Assembly (NCBI GenBank): GCA_019117085.1
Contig: DXAJ01000030.1
Coordinates: 1 to 37,955, forward strand
DNA from: Candidatus Gallimonas gallistercoris
Lineage (GTDB): Bacteria; Bacillota; Clostridia; Christensenellales; Borkfalkiaceae
Length of the DNA stretch: 37,955 nucleotides
Direction: 5' to 3'
Made by a program: the position numbers and the translations under genes. Shown here one piece after another: positions 15,346 through 22,630 of this stretch; positions within the stretch are counted from its first letter, which is position 1, and the number at the start of each line of letters is the position of its first letter. The notes beneath the pieces were generated by a model that had not been told where the DNA came from, searched no databases, and worked only from the letters and a program-made list of their open reading frames with translations.

Positions 15346-16605
15346 TTATTTCAGCATAAGCCTTATGATCTCTTCGTCCGTTTCGCGCATGCCGCGGCTT
15401 GCGAGCTCGCCCACGTTGCGGATGGTGTTCTCCACCCCCTTCGAGACGATGCCGTCGCCGCCGTAGAACTGCCCGCCCGCGCGGTAAAGCTCAAAGCCGA
15501 TGAGCCCCGATTCCACGGCGCAGGCGATCTTGGCGGCGCAGCTCGACTTGGCGCCGTCGCACACCATGCCCGAATCGATGGCGATGGCGTTGACGATGGT
15601 GTGCGAGATCTCATCCACTCCGCCGCCGTGTAAAAAGCAGATGCCCGCCGCCGCGCCTGCGCCCGCGCTCACCGCGCCGCAGTACGCCGAGAGCCGTCCG
15701 ATGCCCGATTTCAAGTGGATGGTCACAAGGTAGGAAAGGGCGAGCGCCCTCAAAAGCGCTTCGTGGGAAGCGTGCAGATGCTCTGCATAGGCGATGACGG
15801 GCACGGAGGCGGTGATGCCCTGATTGCCGCTGCCCGAGACGACCACGACGGGCAGGGGACAGCCGTTCATGCGCGCGTCCGAGCCCGCCGCCGCCCACGC
15901 CTTGGCGCGGTTGTGGATGTCATTCCCGAAGGCGCTCAGAAGCGTCTTGCCGACGCGCGCGCCCCAATCGTTTTTCAGCCCCTCGTCGCAGATGGCGGTA
16001 TTATACGCGATCTGCCGCTCCAGCACCTCTTTGACTTCCGAAAGGTCGTCCTCTTTCGCAAATTCCACGATGGCGCGCACGGTGAGGGGGTCGGCGTCGG
16101 GGTCGGCTTCGCCGCTCTCCGTGCGGCTCACGAGCACTTCTCCGTCCTTTTCGAGGCGCACGACGTTGGTATGATGCCCCGTGATGCGCACATATGCCGT
16201 ATGCACGCCGCAGAAGGCGCGGATGCCGATGTCGAATACGCAGCCGCTCTGCGCCTCCCGGACGGTGAGGGGCGTCGCTCTGAGGTATTCCGCGATGCGG
16301 GGGTACTCTTCCTCCCGCACGGAGGAGAGCACTTCGAGTTCGCGGTCGGCGTCTCCTGCCGCAAAACCCGCCGCGGCGGCGCTCTCCACGCCTCTCAGTC
16401 CCCCCGTGTGGGGGACGATGACGCTCTTGACGTTCTTCAAGATATTTCCGCTCACTTCGATCTCGGCACGCTCGGGGAGCGTGCCCAGCGTCTTTTTTGC
16501 AAGGGCAGCGGCATAGGCGACGGCGATGGGTTCGGTGCAGCCCATCGCGGGCACGAGTTCTTCTTTGAGCCGCTCGATGCAGGCGCGCCGCAGCGTTTCT
16601 TCCAT
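15346..16605 (-). CDS. L-cysteine desulfidase / serine dehydratase-like protein (UPF0597, CyuA-type)
   Basis: This 419-aa cytoplasmic enzyme belongs to the UPF0597/YhaM/CyuA family. The family is linked to Fe-S-dependent breakdown of L-cysteine to pyruvate, ammonia and sulfide, and shares a fold with the L-serine dehydratase alpha chain. Family hallmarks seen are ELVPAMGCTEPIAVAYA near the N-terminus, VVVSGSGNQGITASVPV in the middle, and GAVSAGAGAAAGICFLHGG followed by DSGMVCDGAKSSCAAK near the C-terminus. The latter carry the Cys residues expected to bind the cluster. The start is ATG 16605 behind GAGAGGG; an earlier in-frame ATG lies in the upstream hairpin and is unlikely. The exact substrate (Cys or Ser) is inferred only from the family. 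Confidence 0.9.
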   Translation of the reverse strand: MEETLRRACIERLKEELVPAMGCTEPIAVAYAAALAKKTLGTLPERAEIEVSGNILKNVKSVIVPHTGGLRGVESAAAAGFAAGDADRELEVLSSVREEEYPRIAEYLRATPLTVREAQSGCVFDIGIRAFCGVHTAYVRITGHHTNVVRLEKDGEVLVSRTESGEADPDADPLTVRAIVEFAKEDDLSEVKEVLERQIAYNTAICDEGLKNDWGARVGKTLLSAFGNDIHNRAKAWAAAGSDARMNGCPLPVVVVSGSGNQGITASVPVIAYAEHLHASHEALLRALALSYLVTIHLKSGIGRLSAYCGAVSAGAGAAAGICFLHGGGVDEISHTIVNAIAIDSGMVCDGAKSSCAAKIACAVESGLIGFELYRAGGQFYGGDGIVSKGVENTIRNVGELASRGMRETDEEIIRLMLK

Positions 16606-16635
16606 GGTATCCCTCTCTTTTGATAACGTTTGTAA

Positions 16636-16672
16636 AATGAGCAACGCCCTTCCGTGCGGAAGGGCATTTCTT
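16636..16672 (-). terminator. Terminator-like hairpin upstream of the desulfidase gene
   Basis: GCCCTTCC-gtgc-GGAAGGGC (16646-16665) is followed on the minus strand by TTGCTCATTTT. It follows the tRNA fragment at 16679, as if it once ended a second tRNA transcript, and now lies 40 bp before the desulfidase start. Confidence 0.6.
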
Positions 16673-16678
16673 GGTGTC

Positions 16679-16697
16679 TGGAGCAGGAAACGGGAGT
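16679..16697 (-). pseudogene. Duplicated 3' end of tRNA-Gly (19 nt)
   Basis: Bases 16679-16697 are identical to the last 19 bases of the tRNA-Gly at 16782-16800 (end of the T-arm, acceptor strand and CCA), displaced by 103 bp in the same orientation. The rest of the tRNA is absent. This is either the remnant of a tandem tRNA copy or a tRNA-3'-end att site scar. Confidence 0.75.
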
Positions 16698-16730
16698 ACT
16701 TCGGCTGCGCTCGTGCTCCCTTCTGCCGGA

Positions 16731-16777
16731 TAGAATAAACAAAGGAGCATTCTCCCTTCGAAAGAATGCCCTTTGTT
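16731..16777 (-). terminator. Terminator of tRNA-Gly
   Basis: On the minus strand, AACAAAGG-GCATTCT pairs with AGAATGC-tCCTTTGTT (16738-16777), followed by TTTATTCT. It lies 4 bases past the CCA end. Confidence 0.8.
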
Positions 16778-16781
16778 CATA

Positions 16782-16856
16782 TGGAGCAGGAAACGGGAGT
16801 CGAACCCGCCGGGATCAGCTTGGGAAGCTGACGCCATACCGCTAGGCGATTCCTGC
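16782..16856 (-). tRNA. tRNA-Gly (anticodon CCC), CCA encoded
   Basis: On the minus strand the acceptor GCAGGAA pairs with TTCCTGC, discriminator T, CCA. The D-arm is GCC...GGC, the anticodon stem TCAGC/GCTGA with loop TTCCCAA gives anticodon CCC, and the T-arm is GCGGG-TTCGACT-CCCGT. All canonical features fit. It decodes GGG. Confidence 0.95.
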
Positions 16857-16879
16857 ACGAATTGAGTTTTTACATTTCT

Positions 16880-16908
16880 ATTATAGCGGAAAAGAGGCGG
16901 GCTGTCAA
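16880..16908 (-). promoter_or_regulatory. Consensus promoter of tRNA-Gly
   Basis: A perfect TTGACA (16903-16908) and a perfect TATAAT (16880-16885) with a 17-bp spacer lie on the minus strand, 23 bp before the tRNA 5' end. This is as expected for a stable RNA gene. Confidence 0.93.
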
Positions 16909-17012
16909 GCGCAAAAAATGCGGGAAGAAGAGAAATTTTCGCGAATTTTGGCACTTTTCCGCCGCGTTTTCTGCATGATTCGACACAATCGGACAAAACG
17001 TTCCATCAATCG

Positions 17013-17042
17013 ACTTCAAAGCTGTGGTATCATCGGTATAAT
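17013..17042 (+). promoter_or_regulatory. Probable promoter of the 57-aa protein gene
   Basis: A good -10 TATAAT (17037-17042) lies 18 bp before the ATG. The -35 is weak (ACTTCA region at 17013-17018). The leader would be only about 12 nt and includes the GGGAGG site. Confidence 0.45.
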
Positions 17043-17060
17043 CAATCCACGGGAGGAACC

Positions 17061-17234
17061 ATGATGGAACCACAAAAGCAAGTCGTTACGGAAAAAGAGT
17101 TCAAAGAAGAAGTGTTCGCCATGCTCAAAGCCTGCTTCGAAGCGGAGGTCGCCCTCGACGAGGCGACGGACCGCATGACCGTCACCCTGGAAAGCGGCGA
17201 TACGTTCGCGGTCACCGTCGAAAAGCTGCGTTAA
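17061..17234 (+). CDS. 57-aa hypothetical protein
   Basis: MMEPQKQVVTEKEFKEEVFA begins a small acidic soluble protein with an amphipathic helix (about 10-32). A two-strand segment follows, RMTVTLESGDTFAVTVEKLR at the C-terminus. GGGAGG lies 4 bp before the ATG. Codon use matches the neighbouring genes and the frame is clean between its own promoter and stop. It is not recognised. It stands alone between the tRNA promoter and the MarR-ABC unit, reading toward the latter. Confidence 0.75.
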   Translation: MMEPQKQVVTEKEFKEEVFAMLKACFEAEVALDEATDRMTVTLESGDTFAVTVEKLR

Positions 17235-17272
17235 ATTTCACGCAGTCTTCATCATTTTTTCTCTTCCTGCGC

Positions 17273-17301
17273 TTGACGATGGGGGAGAAAACGGGTATAA
17301 T
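17273..17301 (+). promoter_or_regulatory. Promoter of the marR-ABC operon
   Basis: TTGACG (17273-17278) and TATAAT (17296-17301) have 17-bp spacing. The operator palindrome starts on the last base of the -10, so the initiation region is covered by it. Confidence 0.88.
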
Positions 17302-17333
17302 AATTAGGAATCTAAACAATAGGTTCCTAATTA
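17301..17333 (+). promoter_or_regulatory. MarR-type operator palindrome
   Basis: Perfect 10-bp arms TAATTAGGAA (17301-17310) and TTCCTAATTA (17324-17333) are separated by 13 bases. Each side can also be read as a smaller dyad (TTAG-GAAT-CTAA and TAGG-TT-CCTA), suggesting two adjacent dimer sites. It covers the +1 region, so the MarR protein encoded next is expected to repress its own operon until a ligand is bound. Confidence 0.8.
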
Positions 17334-17352
17334 TTTTTTTCGGGAAGAGGAC

Positions 17353-17856
17353 ATGGAAAGCATCCAAAACAACGATCTCGGCTATGCCATCGGCCGCACG
17401 GCGCGCATTCTATACCGCCTTTTAGACGGCAACCTGCGCTCGCTCGTTCTGAGCTTTTCGCAGGTGAACGTTTTAGGCTATCTTGCCGCCAAACACGCCC
17501 GCGGGGAGGAATGCTCGCAAAAGCTCATCGCGACGGAATGCTGCAGCACCCGCCCCTCTTCGGTGACCGGCCTATTGCAGGCGCTCGAGCGGCAGGGCTA
17601 CATCGAGCGCAGGGCGGGGGAGGACGCGCGCGTCAAGTGCGTTGCGCTCACCGAACGCGGGAAAGAGGTCGCCGACGAATGCAGCCGCTTCGTCAAAAAG
17701 ACGGAGGACGCCATGCGCCGCGGGTTGACGCAGGAGGAGACGGAGACCGTCTACCGCTGCCTTCTTCACATGGCGGATGAGCTCGAAGCGCTTTCCAAAG
17801 AGACTTTTCCTGAAACAGGACCCGATCAAAAGGAGAGAAAACAGCAAGACTTATGA
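17353..17856 (+). CDS. MarR-family transcriptional repressor
   Basis: This 167-aa winged-helix regulator has an N-terminal dimerisation helix, a helix-turn-helix around CSQKLIATECCSTRPSSVTG (recognition helix at SSVTGLLQALERQGYI), and a wing with RRAGEDARVKCVALTERGKE. A C-terminal helix pair completes the dimer interface. The Cys pair in the DNA-binding region (ECC) could be redox-sensitive, but this is only a possibility. It lies downstream of a palindromic operator and its stop overlaps the first exporter gene as ATGA. This is the usual layout of a MarR-controlled drug exporter. Confidence 0.93.
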   Translation: MESIQNNDLGYAIGRTARILYRLLDGNLRSLVLSFSQVNVLGYLAAKHARGEECSQKLIATECCSTRPSSVTGLLQALERQGYIERRAGEDARVKCVALTERGKEVADECSRFVKKTEDAMRRGLTQEETETVYRCLLHMADELEALSKETFPETGPDQKERKQQDL

Positions 17857-19625
17857 TCACAAGACTCATGAAGAGCGTGCGGCAATATAAGTCGCGCGCC
17901 ATCTTAACGCCCGTCGTCATGGTCGTCGAGGCGGCGATGGAGATCCTCATCCCCTTCGTCATGACGCTGCTCGTCGGCGTCATCGAAGGGGCGCAGGAAG
18001 AAGGGCGCAATCTTGTTCAGGAAGATTTCGTCCGGATCGCCATCTTCGGCGGCATCATGTTCGTATTGGGGCTCGTGTCGCTTGCAAGCGGCGTTCTGGG
18101 CGGAAAGCTCGCTTCCGAGGCGAGCGCGGGCTTTGCTGCCAACCTCAGGCAGGACGCTTACGATAAGATCCAGACCTTCTCGTTCGCCAACATCGACCGC
18201 TTCTCGACGTCCTCGCTCATCACCCGTCTGACGACGGATATCACGAGCGTGCAGATGTCCTTCCAGATGAGCATCCGCATGCTCGTGCGTGCGCCCGTCA
18301 TGTTCATCTTCGCCTCCGTCATGTCCTTCATCATCGAGCCGCAGATCGCGTGGATCTTCCTCGTGGCGGCTGCCATCCTTTTTGTGTTCGTGCTCCTCAT
18401 CATGAACGCCGCGCAGCCGAGCTTCCGGCAGATGTTCAAAAAGTACGACCGCCTCAACGCCGTCGCGCAGGAAAACCTCACGGGCATCCGCGTCGTCAAG
18501 TCGTACGTCCTCGAAGGGCCGGAGATCGAAAAATATCAGAAGGCGACGCAGGAAGTTTACAACTATTCGGTGCGCGCCGAAAAGCTGTTGGCGACGATGA
18601 GCCCCGTCGTGCAGGTCATCATGTATGCGACGATGATCATCCTGCTCTCTGTGGGCGGCGTGAGCATCGTGGGGGGCGGGCTCAGGATCGCAGACCTCAC
18701 CGGCCTTCTTTCGTACGCGACGCAGATCCTTTCGGGCGTCATGATGGTGGCGATGGTGCTCACCTTCATCGCCATGTCCCGCCCCGCGATGGAGCGTATC
18801 TCCGAGATCTTGTCGGAAGAGAGCACCATCAAAGACCCCGCCGACCCCGTCTTCGAAGTCAGGGACGGCGCGATCGAATTCGATCACGTCAGCTTCGCCT
18901 ACCGCAAGGGCGGCGAGGGGGAGGACGTCATTAAAGATGTCACCTTGAAGATCGCCTCGGGCGAGACGATCGGCATCATCGGGCAGACGGGTTCCGCCAA
19001 GACGACGCTCGTCTCCCTCATCCCGCGCCTCTACGACGCGACGGAAGGGAGCGTCAAAGTGGGCGGCCGCGACGTGAAGGAGTACGACCTCACCGCCCTG
19101 CGCGACGCCGTCGCGATGGTGCTGCAAAAAAACGTGCTCTTCTCGGGCTCGGTCGCAGAAAATCTGCGCTGGGGCAAGGAGGACGCCACGCAGGAGGAGC
19201 TCGAATTCGCCTGCAAGCAGGCGTGCGCCGACGAGTTCATCGAACAGCTCCCGGGCAAGTATGAATACGACCTCGGGCAGGGCGGCGTCAACGTCTCGGG
19301 CGGGCAGAAGCAGCGTCTGTGCATCGCCCGCGCCCTCTTAAAGAGCCCTAAGGTGCTGATTTTGGACGACTCGACGTCCGCCGTCGATACCAAGACGGAC
19401 AGCCGCATCCGCGCGGCGCTGCGCGAACACGCGCCCGACGTCACCAAGCTCATCATCGCCCAGCGCATCAACTCCGTGCAGGACGCCGACCGCATCCTCG
19501 TTCTCGACGAGGGCCGCGTCTCGGGCTTCGGCACGCACGAAGAGCTCTTGAAGAGCAACGAAATTTACCGCAGCATCTACGAATCGCAGACGAGAGGAGG
19601 TGACGATCATGCCGATGCCGAATAA
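17853..19625 (+). CDS. ABC exporter subunit A (degenerate ATPase site)
   Basis: This 590-aa half-transporter has six membrane helices (about 15-320) followed by a nucleotide-binding domain. Walker A is GQTGSAKTT (about 377-385) and the signature is VSGGQKQR (about 481). Walker B is LILDDST, with Asp506 where the catalytic Glu should be. The switch His is replaced by Gln (IIAQRI). These are the marks of the non-hydrolysing half of heterodimeric exporters such as TM287/288, LmrCD or EfrAB. Start and stop overlap the flanking genes, so expression is coupled. It probably exports a hydrophobic drug or lipid-like compound; the substrate is unknown. Confidence 0.95.
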   Translation: MITRLMKSVRQYKSRAILTPVVMVVEAAMEILIPFVMTLLVGVIEGAQEEGRNLVQEDFVRIAIFGGIMFVLGLVSLASGVLGGKLASEASAGFAANLRQDAYDKIQTFSFANIDRFSTSSLITRLTTDITSVQMSFQMSIRMLVRAPVMFIFASVMSFIIEPQIAWIFLVAAAILFVFVLLIMNAAQPSFRQMFKKYDRLNAVAQENLTGIRVVKSYVLEGPEIEKYQKATQEVYNYSVRAEKLLATMSPVVQVIMYATMIILLSVGGVSIVGGGLRIADLTGLLSYATQILSGVMMVAMVLTFIAMSRPAMERISEILSEESTIKDPADPVFEVRDGAIEFDHVSFAYRKGGEGEDVIKDVTLKIASGETIGIIGQTGSAKTTLVSLIPRLYDATEGSVKVGGRDVKEYDLTALRDAVAMVLQKNVLFSGSVAENLRWGKEDATQEELEFACKQACADEFIEQLPGKYEYDLGQGGVNVSGGQKQRLCIARALLKSPKVLILDDSTSAVDTKTDSRIRAALREHAPDVTKLIIAQRINSVQDADRILVLDEGRVSGFGTHEELLKSNEIYRSIYESQTRGGDDHADAE

Positions 19626-21561
19626 CATGGCAAGGGGCGGGCGCGCGCCCGCACGGCTGGATGCCAACAGCAAAAAGATCTTCTCGCGCCTCATGCGCTA
19701 TCTCTTCGTCGATCACAAGGGCAAATTCATCTTCGCCTGCGTGCTCATCGTCGTCTCCGCGTTCGCCTCGGTGGGCGGGTCGATGTTCCTCGGCATCTTC
19801 GTCGATCAGTTCATCTCTCCCCTCATCGGGCAGACCGATCCCGATTGGAGCGGCTTTATCGGCGCGCTCTGTGCGATGGGCGGCATCTACCTCGCGGGCG
19901 TCGTGTGCAACTACACCTACTTCCGCATCATGGTCGTCGTGGCGCAGGGCACGATGAAGCGGCTGAGGAACGAGATGTTCTCGCACATGCAGACGCTTCC
20001 TCTGAAGTTCTTCGATACGCACACGCACGGCACGCTCATGAGCCGTTATACGAACGATACCGATGTGCTCCGTCAGATGCTCTCGCAGACCATCCCGCAG
20101 CTCATCAACTCGACGGTGACCATCGTCGGCACCTTCTGCATGATGGTGTTCTATTCCGCGACGCTGACGCTTGTCGCCATGATCTTCGTCGTGGGCATGT
20201 TCCTCTTCACGCAGAAGCTCGCAAAGCGCAGCGGCGGGTACTTTTTGCAGCAGCAGCGCGCGCTCGCTTCCGTCAACGGCTATATCGAGGAGATGATGAG
20301 CGGCCAGCGCGTCGTCAAAGTGTTCAATCACGAGGAAAAGGCGAAGGCTGCCTTCCGCACCCTCAACGAGGACCTGCGCGTCAACGCGACCAAGGCGAAC
20401 GTGCTCACCAACGTCATCGGGCCCATCTCCAACAACATCGGCTATATCCAGTATATCATCGTGGCGTTTGTGGCGGCGTTCCTCGTTATGGAAGGCGGGT
20501 GGTACGCGCTCTCCATTTATGGCTTCACGCAGGGCCTTAGCGGAGCGCTGACGCTCGGCGCCATCGTCTCCTTCCTCAACTTCGTGCGCTCCTTCAATAT
20601 GCCCATCCAGCAGATCACCCAGCAGTTCAACGCCATCGTGCAGGCGTTCGCGGGCGCAGAGCGCATCTTCGAGATGCTCGACGCCGTGCCCGAGGACGAG
20701 GGCGGCGACGTGACGCTCGTCAGGGTGACGAAGACGGGCGAAAATTGGTACGAAGAGCGGGAGGACGGCGAGCTCTGGGCATGGAAGGTGCCCGACGGCA
20801 GCCCCGCAGGCCATCACTTCGTACTGTTGAAGGGCGATATCCGCTTCTACGGCGTCACCTTCGGCTATGAGGAGGGCAAGACGGTGCTCCACGACATCTC
20901 CCTCTACGCAAAGCCCGGGCAGAAGATCGCCTTCGTCGGTTCGACGGGCGCGGGCAAGACGACGATCACCAACCTCATCAACCGCTTTTACGACATCCAA
21001 TCGTGTACGATCACCTACGACGGCATCAACATCCGCGATGTCAGAAAGAGCGACCTTCGCCATTCCCTCGGCACCGTGCTGCAGGATACCCACCTCTTCA
21101 CGGGCACGGTGATGGAGAACATCCGCTACGTCCGCATGTCGGCGACGGACGAGGAGTGCATCGAGGCAGCCAGGCTCGCGGGGGCGGACAGCTTCATCCG
21201 CCACCTGCCCGACGGCTACAACACCATGCTCACCTCGGACGGCGCCAACCTCTCGCAGGGGCAGAGGCAGCTTCTGTCCATCGCCCGCGCGATGGTCTCC
21301 GACTGCCCCGTCATCATCCTCGACGAGGCGACGAGCTCCATCGATACGCGCACCGAAGCGCTCATCGAAAAGGGCATGGATAAGCTCATGGAAGGCAGAA
21401 CGGTGTTCGTCATCGCTCACCGTCTCTCCACCGTGCGCAACAGCCACGCCATCATGGTGCTCGAGCACGGCCGCATCATCGAGCGCGGCAACCACGATCA
21501 GCTCATGGCGCAGAAGGGCAGGTACTATCAGCTCTATACGGGCAAATTCGAACTCGAATAA
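19609..21561 (+). CDS. ABC exporter subunit B (canonical ATPase site)
   Basis: This 650-aa partner of the preceding gene has six membrane helices (about 30-340) and an intact nucleotide-binding domain. Walker A is GSTGAGKTT (444-452), the signature is LSQGQRQ, Walker B is IILDEATSS with catalytic Glu573, and the switch is IAHRLS. Between the membrane and ATPase domains is an insert of about 35 residues (around 380-415) with the acidic/aromatic ENWYEEREDGELWAW, longer than usual for this family. The start is ATG 19609 with GAGGAGG upstream, overlapping the end of subunit A by 17 bp. The GTG at 19600 lies inside the ribosome-binding site and is rejected. Confidence 0.95.
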   Translation: MPMPNNMARGGRAPARLDANSKKIFSRLMRYLFVDHKGKFIFACVLIVVSAFASVGGSMFLGIFVDQFISPLIGQTDPDWSGFIGALCAMGGIYLAGVVCNYTYFRIMVVVAQGTMKRLRNEMFSHMQTLPLKFFDTHTHGTLMSRYTNDTDVLRQMLSQTIPQLINSTVTIVGTFCMMVFYSATLTLVAMIFVVGMFLFTQKLAKRSGGYFLQQQRALASVNGYIEEMMSGQRVVKVFNHEEKAKAAFRTLNEDLRVNATKANVLTNVIGPISNNIGYIQYIIVAFVAAFLVMEGGWYALSIYGFTQGLSGALTLGAIVSFLNFVRSFNMPIQQITQQFNAIVQAFAGAERIFEMLDAVPEDEGGDVTLVRVTKTGENWYEEREDGELWAWKVPDGSPAGHHFVLLKGDIRFYGVTFGYEEGKTVLHDISLYAKPGQKIAFVGSTGAGKTTITNLINRFYDIQSCTITYDGINIRDVRKSDLRHSLGTVLQDTHLFTGTVMENIRYVRMSATDEECIEAARLAGADSFIRHLPDGYNTMLTSDGANLSQGQRQLLSIARAMVSDCPVIILDEATSSIDTRTEALIEKGMDKLMEGRTVFVIAHRLSTVRNSHAIMVLEHGRIIERGNHDQLMAQKGRYYQLYTGKFELE

Positions 21562-21574
21562 CATTCGGAACGGG

Positions 21575-21610
21575 GCGCCCCGCGCATATTTTGCGCGGGG
21601 CGCTTCTTTT
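21575..21610 (+). terminator. Terminator of the marR-ABC operon
   Basis: Eleven-bp GC arms GCGCCCCGCGC (21575-21585) and its complement (21593-21603) surround an ATATTTT loop, then TTCTTTT. Confidence 0.92.
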
Positions 21611-21665
21611 CGTCCGCGCTTTAGCGCGGGCGGCTCCCGTCTGCGGGCGTTCGGCGGGGAAACGC

Positions 21666-21694
21666 TTGATATTTGCAAAGAGTTATGCTATAAT
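21666..21694 (+). promoter_or_regulatory. Promoter giving a probably leaderless mRNA
   Basis: TTGATA (21666-21671) and an extended TGCTATAAT (TATAAT 21689-21694) have 17-bp spacing. The expected start site, 6-8 bases after the -10, coincides with the ATG at 21702. Confidence 0.85.
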
Positions 21695-21701
21695 TTCCCC
21701 C

Positions 21702-22397
21702 ATGAAGGTGTTTGCGATCAGCGATCTGCACCTCTCCGGCAAGAGCAACAAGCCGATGAACGTGTTCGGGCCGGAATGGGAGGGGCATTTCGAAAAAATC
21801 AAGGCGGATTGGGAGCAGAAGGTCTCGGAAGAGGACGTCGTTCTTCTGGGCGGCGATACCTCGTGGGGGATGTACCTCGACGAGGGGATGTACGACGTTG
21901 CTTCCCTTGCTCCGCTCAAAGGGCGCAAGGTATTCATCCGCGGCAACCACGACTATTGGTGGAACGGCATCACGCGGGTGCGCGCCGCCGCGCCCGACGA
22001 AAGCTTCACCTTTCTTCAGAACGACTGCGTGCGCATCGGCAATGTCGTCATCGCGGGCTCGCGCGGATGGGCGTGCCCGGGGAGCGCCGACTATACCGAG
22101 CACGACGAGGCGCTCTACCGCCGCGAGGGGGAGCGCTTCCGCCTCGCCTTTGCGGAAGTCAGAAAAGTGAGGAAGGAGGGGGATACCCTCATCGCGCTCA
22201 TCCACTATCCGCCCTTCGGCATCCGCAAGGAGGATACCCTCTTTACGCAGCTGTTTGAAGAGAACGCGGTCGACAAAGTGGTGTTCGGGCATCTGCACGG
22301 GAGCGCATACTTCCCCCTGAAGTGCGAAAAGAACGGCATCGAGTACTTTCTCACTTCCTGCGATAAGGTGCGTTTTACCCTTACGCAAATTATTTGA
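21702..22397 (+). CDS. Calcineurin-like metallophosphoesterase
   Basis: This 231-aa cytoplasmic phosphohydrolase has the full set of two-metal-site motifs in order: ISDLHL (Asp8, His10), GGDTSWG, RGNHDYWW, LIHYPPFG and FGHLHG. It resembles the predicted phosphohydrolases of COG1768; the physiological substrate is unknown. Only CCCCC separates the TATAATTT from the ATG, and there is no Shine-Dalgarno. Translation therefore probably starts at the 5' end of the transcript. It is monocistronic and sits between the exporter terminator and the pyr promoter. Confidence 0.93.
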   Translation: MKVFAISDLHLSGKSNKPMNVFGPEWEGHFEKIKADWEQKVSEEDVVLLGGDTSWGMYLDEGMYDVASLAPLKGRKVFIRGNHDYWWNGITRVRAAAPDESFTFLQNDCVRIGNVVIAGSRGWACPGSADYTEHDEALYRREGERFRLAFAEVRKVRKEGDTLIALIHYPPFGIRKEDTLFTQLFEENAVDKVVFGHLHGSAYFPLKCEKNGIEYFLTSCDKVRFTLTQII

Positions 22398-22402
22398 AAA
22401 GC

Positions 22403-22431
22403 TTGACATTTCGGGGCGGTTCTGCTATCAT
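22403..22431 (+). promoter_or_regulatory. Promoter of the pyr operon
   Basis: A perfect TTGACA (22403-22408) and TATCAT (22426-22431) have 17-bp spacing, only 6 bp after the stop of the preceding gene. Transcription would begin near 22438. Confidence 0.88.
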
Positions 22432-22434
22432 ATA

Positions 22435-22563
22435 GGCGTCGTTTTTAAGAGCGGTACCGTGATGCCGACAAGACGCCGTCTCATTTGAAAAACAGGGCAG
22501 CTTTCGTGCCCGCTTATTTTGAGGAAAGGCACAGTCTTGCGGCATCCCGCGAGGCTGTTTTTT
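22435..22563 (+). promoter_or_regulatory. PyrR-responsive attenuator leader of the pyr operon
   Basis: Three competing structures can be drawn. Hairpin 1 pairs GGCGTC (22435-22440) with GACGCC (22472-22477). An antiterminator pairs CCGaCAAGAC (22465-22474) with GTCTTGCGG (22534-22542). The terminator is at 22532-22563. A PyrR-binding consensus (ARUCCNGNGAGGYU) is matched at 13 of 14 positions by 22543-22556. Here it lies in the loop and 3' arm of the terminator, not in an upstream anti-antiterminator as in B. subtilis. High UMP/UTP with PyrR should favour termination. A separate small hairpin, GGGCA-TGCCC, lies at about 22495-22511. Confidence 0.75.
22532..22563 (+). terminator. Attenuator terminator before pyrR
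   Basis: CAGTCTTGCGG (22532-22542) pairs over all 11 positions (three G.U) with CCGCGAGGCTG (22547-22557) around a CATC loop, followed by six T. It lies 68 bp before pyrR and would stop the whole operon when formed. Confidence 0.88.
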
Positions 22564-22630
22564 CTTGCTCTCGGTTGGGGCGGAAGGCTGCCTTGCGGAC
22601 GATACTTTTGCGGAACCGCAGGGAGGGACA

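Noticed and set aside
19468-21678. 736-codon minus-strand open frame antisense to the exporter genes
   Set aside because: Shadow of two clearly functional ABC genes; no ribosome-binding site and no recognisable domains.
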